From Bursaphelenchus xylophilus (taxonomy: Eukaryota > Nematoda > Chromadorea > Rhabditida > Aphelenchoididae): a stretch of DNA of 64,000 nucleotides. Under the pieces are notes generated by a model. That model was not told the origin of the DNA. It saw nothing but the letters and a program-made list of their open reading frames with translations, and did no database searches. Shown here piece after piece: positions 1 through 10,370 of this stretch. Positions within the stretch are counted from its first letter, which is position 1. Every line of letters begins with the position of its first letter. Both the position numbers and the translations under genes were made by a program. The stretch is taken from the NCBI GenBank assembly GCA_904066235.2, contig CAJFCV020000002.1:2852001-2916000 (forward strand), read 5' to 3'.

Positions 1-1398
1 TTTTTTTCTAAAACACAAGCTAGACTCTCAGCTCGCGCTTTGCAGAAACGACCCAGATTTTTAGGCCAACGTTTTTTGCGAATCTTAGCCTGACAAGTTT
101 TATGCCTATTTCTACCGTAGACAGCAATGTTTTCACAGAAAGGCAATTTTTTCCCACGAAACTGGCAAAGATATGGCCAAAGGGTTTTTTCTCTCTGCCT
201 GCTCTCCGGGTTTTGCGTACTCTCTCAGCCGCAAAGATCGTCGAATATCTCGGTAATCCTTAATCTCTATCCTTATATGTTAGTTTAGGTCCCACCACGA
301 AAACCATCATTTTTAAAGATCAAATCATTAATGAAAAATTGATTACAACCTCACAGCAATCAATAAAACTGAACTTTTTTTTGACAAATTGACCGCCTTA
401 ACCTACAGTAATCCAAAGTTTTTTCCCCACACTCACCCCACTGACCCAGATCCGAAGTCAATTTTTTTCGACACCACCCAAAAACATCGCCCAAATAAAA
501 GAGCGTTTCGAAAACCTGATTAAGCCCTCCTCACCTTTCCTTCGCTTCTGCCCCGAGGCCCTTTTTCACCTACTTTAATCTCCTTCATTAAGTCATCGTC
601 GCCCTCCCCGCCAAAACAGAGAGTGGGGAGGGAAGGAATCCCGTTCCTTCCGCGGGCGCGGGGATCGGTGTTGCGTCATCGTCGCGGATCAACACCTGTC
701 CACTCGAGGGCTTTCCTGTTTTCCTCTCCTCTCCGCCTAAGGTAATATCCGGGAAGGCAGAGAAGGAGAGGAAGGAAGGGAAGAGCTGCGATATTGGCGA
801 TTAGCGACGCTAATTGGCTCACGTTTTTGGTCGGATTAAACAACAGATTTTTTTTCAGCGGGTTGACGGGATGGGAATGGTCAACATACCAAAATATTGG
901 TATTTTGGCCTGTCAGGTTTTTTCGGACCATTTTGATGACTTTTTTCAAGGCAAAAATTTTTCGCGGCGGGAGGACCACAAAATGGAAAAAAATCAAAAT
1001 AAAAATGGCGAATTCGTATTTTACCCTAAAAGTCTAATTTTGAGGGCAGTTTAAAAGGTTTTCCATAAACAAAAGTTTTCGTGGTGGGACCGAAAATGAA
1101 AAAAAATGAAATAATTCTACAAATTTCGATTTCGTATTTTAACATAAAATTTGGGACAGTCTGATTTTTTTCAAAACAACAACTATTCTTGTGGAGGCAT
1201 AAATTTTTTGTTGGCCAAGAAATTTCTAAGGCATGCCACATTTACAGCTTTCAATTTGCAGAGAAATTCTAAATTTTTTGAGCCAAACTGTCCAGAGTTA
1301 TTTTTTCTCTCCAATTCTCCTCATTTTCCGTGTTCTCTCCCAAAAATAATTTTGAAAATCTCGATTGTGGCCCCAAAACGAAAGCTAAAAATTTCAGG
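1..1398. other. Gene-free stretch with inverted 17-bp pair and GC/GA-rich block
   Basis: No convincing exon is seen. A 17-bp sequence containing GGTCCCACCACGAAAAC (288-304) recurs as its exact reverse complement at 1075-1091, which could mark ends of an old element of about 800 bp. A GC-rich then GA-rich block lies at 600-785. Short open frames here have AT-driven composition and no splice context. Confidence 0.5.
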
Positions 1399-1401
1399 CT
1401 A

Positions 1402-1851
1402 ACAAGGGAAGTACCCCAAGTGCGACGCTCAGATTTTCTTTAAATTGTGCACACACGTCGGTCATGAACTAAGTATCAATTCCTGAAAGTTTTAGCTCGC
1501 GCTTTGCAGGCGCCGCCGAGATATTGAACGATTTTTGCCGCCGAGAGAGCACACTAAACGTGGAGAGCGGTCAGAGGGAAAAACACTTTTTGGCCATAAC
1601 TTTGATAGTTTCTCGCGGAAAAAATTGATTTTTTGTGGAAACATTACCCTGTATGATAGAAATAGGCATGAGACTTTGCGGGCCGAAGTTCGGCAAAAAA
1701 TGTCAAATTTTCGCCAATTTTCGATCTAAAAATCTCGGTTGTTTCTGCAAAGCGCAAGCTAGGATTCTCGCATATGTCTTAGAAAAAAACATTCTAAATT
1801 TGTGCCAAGTTTCATCAAACTCTGAGCGTCGCACTTGGGGTACTTCCCCTG
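1402..1851. repeat. Family B inverted-repeat element, near full length
   Basis: The left end reads TA then ACAAGGGAAGTACC; the right end is the inverted GGTACTTCCCCT. Both ends continue into CAAGTGCGACGCTCAGA or its complement for about 45 bp. The interior has CGCCGAGATATTGAACGA, also present at 36090. Size (450 bp), inverted ends and an adjoining TA fit a non-autonomous Tc1/mariner-type element; the transposase class is inferred. Confidence 0.75.
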
Positions 1852-2030
1852 AAGCCTGTTTATCGACTAGTGCTTTCGTAAAGTCGCTGAGGTGATTTTT
1901 GGCTCTTCTCGAGCGGCTCTCCTAAAACAATCGCAAAAAAATTCCACGTATCCGCATGCGCACACGCTAGAAAATACCGCTTGAGGTGTTTTGCAAACTG
2001 CCGGTGACATTTTATACGATGCATAATTTC

Positions 2031-2126
2031 TATCAGTCTGCTGCTCTCTGTTGCACCGAAAATAGCATCGCCGTTGTGAAAATGAATTGCGTCGCATTGG
2101 CTTACTATTTTCCCGACAAACCGATA
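2031..2126. repeat. Family A1 element, short copy
   Basis: It starts TATCAGTCTG and ends TTTTCCCGACAAACCGATA. The middle has the A1 interior words (CGCATCGCCGTT, GAAAATGAATTG), with a deletion relative to the 150-160 bp copies. Confidence 0.6.
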
Positions 2127-2586
2127 ATCCCGTCAAGGCTTTATTTTGACAGCAAATAAAGAACTTCTAAAGACCAATTTCCTTTCCTAAGCTTGCATCC
2201 CACCAAATTCAGTCTAGAGATGGCATTTAATCCCATTTGTCGTTGAATGGGGCAATCTTTTTAAGGAAAAGTTTTCATCTGTGCTGAGCAGCCCTTATCC
2301 TGGCTTATCTCTGGATATCGGATATCGAATTAATGCGGTGTGACTGTGTCATTTCCGGTCTTCCTGTAATTTTGCCGGTTTCTCTGTACGGATATGGATG
2401 GTTTTTGTGGGTGATAAGGTCACATTTCGTCAAAACCTTGACCGTTAGTCTTCCATAACTCGTGCCCTTATACTGTCAGCAGATTAATTAAAATTTCTAA
2501 TGGTCCAAAGAGCGGATATAAGGGACCGAAAACTCCGCGGTAATCTCATACCACAGAATATATGGAATAACTTAACAACTTGTATC

Positions 2587-2670
2587 GGAGATCGCATCGC
2601 CGCTGAGAAAACGTGTCGCGACTAAATCAAATTGCGACAATGTGCTTATTATTTTCCCGACAGACTGATA
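2587..2670. repeat. Family A1 element, left end missing
   Basis: The A1 interior (GATCGCATCGCCGCTGAGAA) runs into an intact right end, ATTATTTTCCCGACAGACTG. The left terminus cannot be seen. Confidence 0.6.
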
Positions 2671-2859
2671 CTAGGAGGCAAAAAGTTGCTGCAATGATTT
2701 TCGCGACATGCACTGTGCAAAAACAAAATTTTACTTTGCATTGTGCAGTTTCTTGCTTTTTTCACCGTGCAATGGCCTTTTCATTCTGTCGCTCAAACCC
2801 TGATTTTTTTCGCATAGTGCACGTCGCAAAAACCAATCCTTTATGAAGGGAGTAGTATA

Positions 2860-3107
2860 ACGCTACTTTTAGTATTTTCACAAAGTGAATGGACATCTGA
2901 CGCAGCCCGCGTCGTGCGCAAAAACCCAAATTTTTTTGGCACCGTGCATTCACCTCTTTTATGGGTTTTACACCGTGCATTTGAAGTATCGCTGCGACAC
3001 AAGCTACTCTGTCGGCGCGAATTTTTAGAAATTGCACAGTGAAAAAGACAACTCTCACGTGCAGTGTAAAAAATGCCGGAAAAAGTCTACGCACTTTCTG
3101 GAATCAC
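2860..3107. repeat. Family C inverted-repeat element
   Basis: The left end has TAGTATTTTCACAAAGTGAATGG; the right end has AAAGTCTACGCACTTTCTGG in inverted relation. The interior carries several GCACNGTGC palindromes. It abuts a family D copy. Boundaries are approximate. Confidence 0.5.
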
Positions 3108-3300
3108 CAGTAGTCGGTTCGCAAAATTGCTGGGGTGATTTTCACAACATGCACTGTGCGAAACCAAAACTTTTCTTTGCACTGTGCAATTTTGTGCTAT
3201 TTGCACCGTGCAAAAGGCTTTTTCGGAATGTCGCTCTCACTCTGACATTTTTCGCACATTGCAAACGCCAAAAATCATCCCAGCGACTTTACTGAAGGTG
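3108..3300. repeat. Family D inverted-repeat element
   Basis: The left end is AGTCGGTTCGCAAAATTGCTGG; the right end ATCATCCCAGCGACTTTACTG is its imperfect inverse. The interior has GCACTGTGCG, GCACTGTGCAATTT and GCACCGTGCAAAA in the order seen in the other D copies. Confidence 0.65.
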
Positions 3301-4203
3301 GCAAGCGTTGACTGTGTTCTCGAAAATCGCAAAATTCTGGATTTTTGTCAGAAATATTTTTTTAAAATTTTTCACAATTTCTTTTCTAATTGTTTAATTA
3401 AAACTGTTGCACCAACCCCACCAATTAAGTCGGCTATTTGTGGAATTTCAGAAAATTTCCGAATTTTGAATAATCCTCGCCGGATAATGGGTTCCTGAGT
3501 AATTGAACAATCCAATATACCGCGGATTCGAATACTATTATAATCCGCTCAGTAATTAATCAGAAAATGACAGTTGTTGAAGTTTCGTGGCCCTTCAGAG
3601 GGATAATGTCAATCCCCAAAAAAAAGGGGGGGGGGGGATTTGCATAATTTTGGAATTTGGCCGTGGGGGCTTTCGGAGAATGATTTTAAAATTCTCTAAT
3701 TTTAAATAGTAAGAATTATAAAGTTAATTAGTCATGTCTGGATTGTTTGAGGCTTCTAATTTTAGACATTTTTGGCAAAAAAATAAAAAAAAGTTTTGCA
3801 ACGTGCAAAAAAAATAGAATATTTTCTTTCGGATGCCGACGAAATTCGTATAAAATAAAATTCAAAAAAGTGCTGGCTTTATACTTGGCCTAAAATTCAG
3901 GGTCACAATGACAAAAAATAACACATTTTTTCCTTTGAGCCCGCCTAGTAGGGGGTACCACACCCTGCCCTCCCCTTCACGTAGTTTAGACACGCCACTG
4001 AAGGCGCATTTTACATTTTTTTATTTTGATTTTGCGTTTTGCAGAAACGATTTTTGAACAGAAAAGTGTCAAAAAATATATACATCCTTTATTTTGTTTA
4101 CCTTTTGACCTTTAATTTTATTATATCGCATTTTACAAATATTTGAATCTCCGTGAGTTTGCATTGCCCGTCGTATTTTACCATCATTTTTCCCTAATTT
4201 CAG
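3301..4203. other. AT-rich spacer with homopolymer run
   Basis: No exon is recognised. It includes an A8G11 homopolymer near 3620-3640, probably prone to sequencing error or slippage. The last bases end in TAATTTCAG, the acceptor that precedes the ATG at 4224. Confidence 0.4.
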
Positions 4204-4223
4204 CCCTCAAAACAACCAAAGAG

Positions 4224-4382
4224 ATGGCTCTGCCCTTGGTGTCCACCCCAAAGATTGAAATGATCGCCTCCGGCGGAGCCTCCGCGCCGGCGGAGGCGAT
4301 GAACACTTCCGTCATCGAAGAGCCTCGAGTTATGTCGTTGGGCGAGCTGTCCAAAGAGTACTCGTCGTATGTGCTGCTCACG
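4224..4382 (+). CDS. Orphan first coding exon, protein unknown
   Basis: An ATG 20 nt behind a TAATTTCAG acceptor (ending 4203) opens exactly 53 codons and stops at ACG|GTAGGT, a usable donor in phase 0. Composition is markedly more GC-rich than the flanks and resembles the certain exons of this window. The peptide starts MALPLVSTPKIEM, has an Ala/Gly/Ser-rich stretch (residues 20-26) and ends LGELSKEYSSYVLLT. The acceptor so close before the ATG suggests a trans-splice site or a non-coding first exon. I could not find the following exon within 16 kb, so the gene is either broken by the repeats that follow or has an intron I cannot read. No family is recognised. Confidence 0.5.
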
Positions 4383-5187
4383 GTAGGTTTGAAAATTTAT
4401 GCAAATTTTATGCAATTTTTTTGCAATTTTAATGTCGAAAATATGTTGAAAACCCAAAAACAACCACTCCCAATTAGCCAAATCCGTTGCAGCTTGTAAT
4501 GTAACGGCTTTTACGGCACTCTAAAAGTATTACATTCCCGGGGATTAAACTGAAATTTGCAATAATAGGATTTCCTCTCCACACATAATGGGATTGCGCG
4601 GTTTACAATGTGCTGGATCAGCGGGGAAACTGCTGCAAGCCGATTGGAGGGCCGTAAATTTTGTTGATTCGCAAAGTATTTGCTATGCTTTGAAAGTTCA
4701 CTGTTCACATGAGTCGTAGAGCCGTTAATGAAGTCATTAGGGCTTTGATCCAAACTAGGCTTGGCGCAAGGCCGGGAGCATGGCTCCGGCGAGGAAAATC
4801 TTAATTTTTGCTCACAAGAGAGGCATGAGATTGTCGGGAAAATATGTACGAGTTGTTCCAATACGCTAATTTTTTGAAATTGCACATTGCAAAATGTTTC
4901 GAATCGGATCGCGTCGTGGCGGGCGGAGACGGCAAGCCGCAGTTGCAGGTTTAGTGCGCGGCTGCACCTTTTTTCAACGAGGTGAAACATTTCGCTGCGA
5001 CGACTCGCCACTATCTTCCCGACAGACCGATACTAGTTGCCATGAAGTCCCGGCGCAAAAAGTCAAGTTGCGAGCGACGGCCCGAAGGATCCTAAATTGA
5101 ACAGTGCAAAGAACTTATGTTTTCGCACAGTGAATGTCGCTAAAATCACTTCAGCAACTTTCCGAACGGATTACTAGTCAGTTACGT
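4383..5187. other. Repeat remnants after the orphan exon
   Basis: It holds a family A right end (4985-5034, CTATCTTCCCGACAGACC) and a family D right end (5102-5176, CAGTGCAAAG to CCGAACGGATTACTAG). A 166-codon minus frame covers 4511-5011 but crosses the A remnant and shows no domain. No exon is claimed. Confidence 0.4.
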
Positions 5188-5300
5188 CGCTGAAATGAAA
5201 AAGCAATTTGATTTTGCCGCTACACAATTAATTTTCTCGACGGCAGTGCGATTTTCGATGCGATAAAGTGCTAATTATTTTTCCGACAATTAGATAAACT
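5188..5300. repeat. Family A1 element, degraded
   Basis: A1 interior words (GCAATTTGATTTTGCCGC, ATTTTCTCGACGGC, GCGATTTTCGATGCGATA) are followed by ATTATTTTTCCGACAATTAGATA, a worn right end. Confidence 0.5.
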
Positions 5301-6310
5301 ACAGTTTCGATTGCCATTAGGTTTGCTGGTCCCACTTCTGCAGGGATTACGCTATATTTTTGTTATAAGTGCATTCTACAACCGACATTACTTCTTGCCG
5401 CAACGAAAGCCCTTATCGAATAATATAAAGCCCCTTCTAATCCGTCTGCGTAGTATTCCGGTACGAATTTCGCATTAATTCCTGTGATTCCTGCATGCGG
5501 CCCAAAGCAGATTTCACCCAGTATTATAATAGCACAATGGCGGACGTCAGCGGTGGACAAAACAGCGACGTACGCGGGCTAAAATTAGGCCACTCCACGT
5601 GCGGCACGTGCGTAAGGAGCGGTTGGTAAATAACGTTGAGGAGAGTGGGGTTTGTGGTGTTGTAGGGTTATAAGTTCTGATGGGAGATTTTGATATGCAT
5701 AAAATTGCTTGGAGCGGGAAGGAGAGCCGTTAACCACCGCTCAGAGGAATATAGACTAGTTAGAATAAGAATAGAGTTTATTTGGCACACACAAAAGAGA
5801 GAGACCACTCTCGCGAGAGACGGGACAGAGAATGACTCTGATTTGGGATCAAACGTTGCTTTTATAGCGGTTGATAAACGTAGAATCAGTGGGAACTTGG
5901 GTAAAAATGAAGACGTGAATGTTGGGCAACATGGTTACGATAAAAAATAATGACTATGGGACATACCGGCTTTGTTAAGAATTGGCTTAAATTTGGAAAG
6001 ATCTTTATTGGATTTATGCGACTTGTGGCTTGAACTGGTCCAGTACAACATCATTTTTATAATATTCAGATAGTTTGAAAGCTGGCAAAAATACTGTCTT
6101 TTTGCAAATTTTTGTGTTTATTTCTATCGTATAGGGTACCGTTTTCACAAGAAATCATATTTTTCCTCACGCAACGAGCAAAGATATGGTCAAAAGGTGT
6201 TTCTTCTCTCTGGCCGCGCTCTGGCCACGTTCACCACGCTCTTTCGGCCGCAAAGTCATTGAATATCTCGCTGCGCCTGTAAAGCGACAGGCTAAAATTT
6301 TCATTTATAC
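5301..6310. other. Spacer with paired CACGTG sites
   Basis: Two CACGTG hexamers lie 9 bp apart (5596-5601, 5605-5610) in a GC-rich island that could be a promoter. The 86-codon frame at 5690-5950 has no domain and no acceptor or donor that would support it. Confidence 0.3.
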
Positions 6311-6314
6311 GAAC

Positions 6315-6604
6315 TATGTGCCAGTAGTTCCTTTGTAAGCCCATCTTACAGTATGCCTTCTCAACTTGGCCGCCTTAAGCCTGCATTTATACAAATTAAC
6401 CGCCAACCTTTTGTTTGACATAAGCAGCTTGCACGTGGCCCAGCGTACCGGCCTTTGTCTTTGCAGCACTCTACTGTAGTAGAACGGTGTTTCATCATGG
6501 GGAACGAAAGGCCCTAATCCTTCAACAAAGAGGGACTTCTCGAGAATTTCGACGCATTTCGTAAGATTGGCGGAACAGCGGATTACCAAGACATTGCAAA
6601 GCAC
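6315..6604 (-). CDS. Possible coding exon, unknown protein
   Basis: A 96-codon minus frame with balanced composition and GC content above its flanks. On the minus strand it is preceded by GAAATAG, a weak acceptor, and contains a possible donor CATACT|GTAAGA before the stop. The peptide contains CVEILEKSLFVEG and KLLMSNKRLAVNLYKCRLK. I recognise no family, and neighbouring exons were not found. It may be one exon of a decayed gene or chance. Confidence 0.25.
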
Positions 6605-7015
6605 CTATTTCGAAGCGACGTAACTCAGGAATGGGCCGGAAATTACATTCCTAGGCAGATTCGGAGGGAAAGGTTTAAAATAGAAATTCAATCTTTTCGC
6701 TGGAGAGAACGTGAAGTGAAGTGAGACCGCCAGACGAAAGCGTGTTTTGTTCAATAATTTTGCGACGTCCAGATCTTCTCTTAATTTTGCACACACTTAG
6801 GTCATACATATATAACAAGCTAATTACTAAAAATTTTTTCATGTGGGTTCTCGCGACAACCAAGATATTCAGCAACCCTTTCGGCCGAAGGATTACGCGA
6901 AATCCGGAAGGCGGTCAGAGAAAAAAATCACTTTCTTTGACGGTTTCGTGCGGATAAAAACTGGTTTTTTGTGGAAAAATTACCTTCTCTGGTAGTTTCT
7001 ACAAAGCGCGAGCTA
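6605..7015. other. Family B-related remnant
   Basis: It contains CCAAGATATTCAGCAACC, CGGTCAGAGAAAAAAAT and TTTTTTGTGGAAAAATTACC, words of the family B interior. No exon is seen. Confidence 0.35.
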
Positions 7016-7254
7016 CAGTGGGGGAGCTGATCCAGTGGCAAAAAACGTACCATTTTATATCCGGGAAGTATCAGAAATGTAGCAAAATGCTTCAACTTCG
7101 TTTTGAAGGGTGCGCCTTTTCCCTCACAAAAAGAGCTGCCGCGCTTTTGAAATCGCAGTTTTTTCACGGGGAGAGGGAAGCATTTTGCCACATTTTTGAT
7201 ACTTCCCGGATGCAAAATGGTACGTTGTTCGCCACTGGATCAGGTTCTCCACTG
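7016..7254. repeat. Family G element with TA at both ends
   Basis: 239 bp flanked by TA (7014-7015 and 7255-7256). The left end CAGTGGGGGAGCTGATCCAG is the near-inverse of the right CTGGATCAGGTTCTCCACTG, and pairing continues through CGTACCATTTT..CCGGGAAGTATC for about 90 bp. The CAGTG ends and TA flanks are typical of Tc1/mariner-derived miniature elements; that assignment is inferred. Confidence 0.8.
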
Positions 7255-7825
7255 TAGGTGTCTCAGATACGCCTTTAAAAAAAATATTCTAAATTTTTGC
7301 CAAGTTTCATTAAAATTTCTAATGTTTTTTGATCCATTTTTGATATGCAGTAATTCTGTTTTTGGAATTACCACGCAAAATCTAAGCCGGGCCTGATTTC
7401 TGATCCAAACCGAACGCACAATAAAATTAAATTTTTTCATCTCCCGTTCCACGGCATCATCGACCCGGATTATCGCCGCCAGACAAAGGACCCAATCCTT
7501 AGGCGCTGTTTTGGAAGCCTAGCAAAAAAACGCTGAAAAACAAATTTGAGGACAAAGAATGTCGTTTGGGCTACAAAAAATAATTTGAATCCATTAATCC
7601 GGCTGGAACACCAAGCCCTAAGGGTATTTGCATTGTAACACCCGATTACACCGCTGAGCCGTCAACATTGGGATTAGTGGTGACGCAGAAACTTGTTATT
7701 CAATACTGTAGCTAAAAGTTCTGGAAGCGGAATTAAAAAAGTGGATTTCTTTTGTTTTTCGGGAAGCAAACAGCATGGATTTTGATAATTCTTGGAACAA
7801 ATAGAGATTAGGGCTTTATGTGAAA
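7255..7825. other. Spacer without recognised gene
   Basis: A family B edge (AAATTTTTGCCAAGTTTCAT near 7290) is present. Nothing else is supported. Confidence 0.35.
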
Positions 7826-7979
7826 AATGTCGGGAAAATAATGAGAACTCTGTCGCATGGAAAATGGCATCCCCGTCGAGAAAATAAATTTTGTCCCGAC
7901 AAAATAAAATTGTTTTTTCACTTCAGTGACACAATCGATGCAGCGACATTGTGCTCATTATTTTCCCGACAGGCTGATA
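7826..7979. repeat. Family A1 element, full length
   Basis: Left AATGTCGGGAAAATAATGAG, interior AAAATGGCATCCCCGTCGAG, right CATTATTTTCCCGACAGGCTG. About 154 bp. Confidence 0.7.
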
Positions 7980-8256
7980 TTATACCTGTGACATGCGATT
8001 TTTTGGGTCAAATATTTTCCATAATATTCGTTTTAAATTTTTAGGCTGAAAAATTCTATGGCTTTTAACGATGACATGCATAACTTTTCCACAACAACTC
8101 AAATTTTCATTCGAAAACGTTGGCTTTTTCCCATAGTCAACGTTTTCGTCGTCTAGCCAACTCTCCTCATTCTCCGTGCTTTCTTACGACATTCGTTCAA
8201 TGTATATATAGGCAGCGTCTACAGTGTTGTAACTGACTATCACGCCTCTGATTTTC

Positions 8257-8414
8257 TATCAGTCTGTCGGGAAAATAATGAGCACAATGTCGCTGCGCCG
8301 ATCGAGTCGCTGAACTGAAAGACAATTTGATTTTGCCGCAACAGAATTCATTTTTTTGGCGGCGAGAAAATGATCTTCGATGCGCTAGAATGCTCATTAT
8401 TTCCCCGGCAGACT
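8257..8414. repeat. Family A1 element, reverse orientation
   Basis: Left ATCAGTCTGTCGGGAAAATA, then GAGCACAATGTCGCTGCGCC, the complement of the usual right side; the right end CCCCGGCAGACT is worn. The interior runs in the opposite sense to most copies. Confidence 0.7.
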
Positions 8415-9450
8415 ACAGTTTTTACATTTGTTTTGTGACCTATGCCGATTACACTTTTAAAGTTTCGCCAAAATCTGAGAATTGCACCTCTGGCACGTTC
8501 CCTTCTACTTTTTGTTTTACTCTTCGTGCAACGTTGAACCTTCCACCTTTGTAAAGCGCTTTCGGATCAACAAATCCTCTGTTAATCAGCTCAAAGTTCG
8601 CTCTACGTCAACACGGTAGCCCATCTTTTGAAGATGGAGCGTTTTTACAAAGTCAAAAGTTGTCACATTTCCTCAATTAGGCTAATAAATCTTGCCTCGC
8701 ACCTTTCGCAGGGCGCCGCAACGTCATCGTCCGCGAAATCCGCTTCAACACCTTTTGGGGGGAGAGAGCGGACGTTGAACCATCCTCTTATATTATTTTA
8801 GCGCGCTTGACGTAATTTAGAGACCTGTTCGCCTGACCATTCCGAATATCTGCCCCGTCAAAGTGGCTGTTGCGCAATCGCCTTTTACGTGTTCGTATAT
8901 GTGTGTTTTGTCGTTTTTTGCTCGAGGCGATCTCTCTTTTTTGGGGGCTTTGAGGGAATTGGAGTAGTAGGGTGATGACGTCACGGCGTGGACCAGTTTT
9001 AGGATCCGGTGGGTTTTGATTGGGTTTGTGCGGGGTTTTGATTAAAATGAGATTTGTATGGGATGGTGAGGAAGATTAGTGCTCTTCTCAACAAAGCCGA
9101 GGCTGTAGAGAACTGTTGAGTGCAAGAAATTTCAAAATCCTACAAGAAAGTGGCTTAAAGCAGGACGATTTGGAATAAGGATTTCTATTAGGAGGTCAAC
9201 AATCCAAATTATTTCAATCACAGCGCACGGTAACCCAAAATAGACCAAAAACGTCTCCCGCTCTCTTTTGAATTTCGTCCAAACGAAGTGTCAATTTTTC
9301 GGTCGGAAAACAACACGAAAAGTTCATTTTTGAAATTTCATTTGAATTCAACCGATACTAGGTGGGCGAAGTGCCGAAAGGAGGCGGGAGACTCCCTGGG
9401 TTGCCGTGCAGCGTAGCCTCTGTTTTACGAACACCTATACAAGAAAGCTC
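8415..9450. other. Spacer; GC-rich island
   Basis: 8700-8790 is GC-rich and shares CGTCATCGTC plus TCAACACC with 670-705, perhaps an old duplication or a shared promoter type. No exon can be supported. Confidence 0.3.
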
Positions 9451-9607
9451 ATCAGTCTGTCCGGAAAAGAGTGGGGGCCTGTCGCAGCAAGATGTTTTGT
9501 CTCGGTGAAAAAAGAGTTCAATCGGGCACCAAATTTCCAGCCGCGGATACAAAAAATCGATGATTCCAAGGCGCGACGATCCCCCATTATTTTCCCAAGA
9601 GACTGGT
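9451..9607. repeat. Family A-like element with divergent interior
   Basis: Left ATCAGTCTGTCCGGAAAAGA, right CCATTATTTTCCCAAGAGACTGG. The interior matches neither A1 nor A2 closely, so it is an A-terminus element with a third or decayed interior. Confidence 0.55.
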
Positions 9608-10370
9608 AATCTTCGCCGAAGACAGAGCCTGCGGCACGCAATGAGCGTACAGGGAGTGCGACGCTTTTTGGTGATAAACCTGCAAATTTCTAGCAGAAAA
9701 AATTGTTATGCTAGATTGGCCAAAAGAAGTTGTTCATGGGTCCTAACGGCTCCGCGAAGTGGCCTTACAGGCTCCGCAGTGCACACGAAACATGCATTGG
9801 GCAGCTTCTAACCTTTCCAAGAGATACCGTTTTGCACTGCGCGTGGTCAGCGTGCACCAACATCTCTCGCGGTGATGACTGTCTCACTTGGGACACTTGA
9901 TGGCTGTGGCACAAATTGTTAAAATCTTAGCGAACGTTTTCCAGAGAGATTAGTGTTTTGACTTTTATTTCTTATTATCTATTTCATGAGGTCCTGTTTA
10001 CATCTTACACACGGAAAAATTGTTTACCCTCTCAAAAATCAATCTTCTGCGTCTGCATATAATAGAAGACTGTGTCGTATCCTACGCTCATCCCATCCTG
10101 GCTTTTCATCCACATGTCCCCAACCCATATCCCATGCAAATCCCCATAACATTTACGCGGAAAAACACTCCAGCCCTGCACAATGTTTTCGTCCCACTGC
10201 AACTGCAGATTAACCGAATTTACGTCATCAAAATGCCAATCCCCTGCGGGCACAGCGGATTTCGCGCAGAACTGGGAGGCTTTGCATTTCCGACGGATAA
10301 ATCTGACATTGAAATTAGAAGGGTATCATTTTTGGAGCTAGTGCGGATCATTGGGATCGGATTTTACTGT
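9608..10370. other. Spacer without recognised gene
   Basis: Short frames overlap on both strands (9986-10427) with no splice support and no motif. Nothing is claimed. Confidence 0.35.

Noticed and set aside
4511..5011. 166-codon minus frame
   Set aside because: It crosses a family A remnant, has no recognised motif, and composition does not match the real exons.
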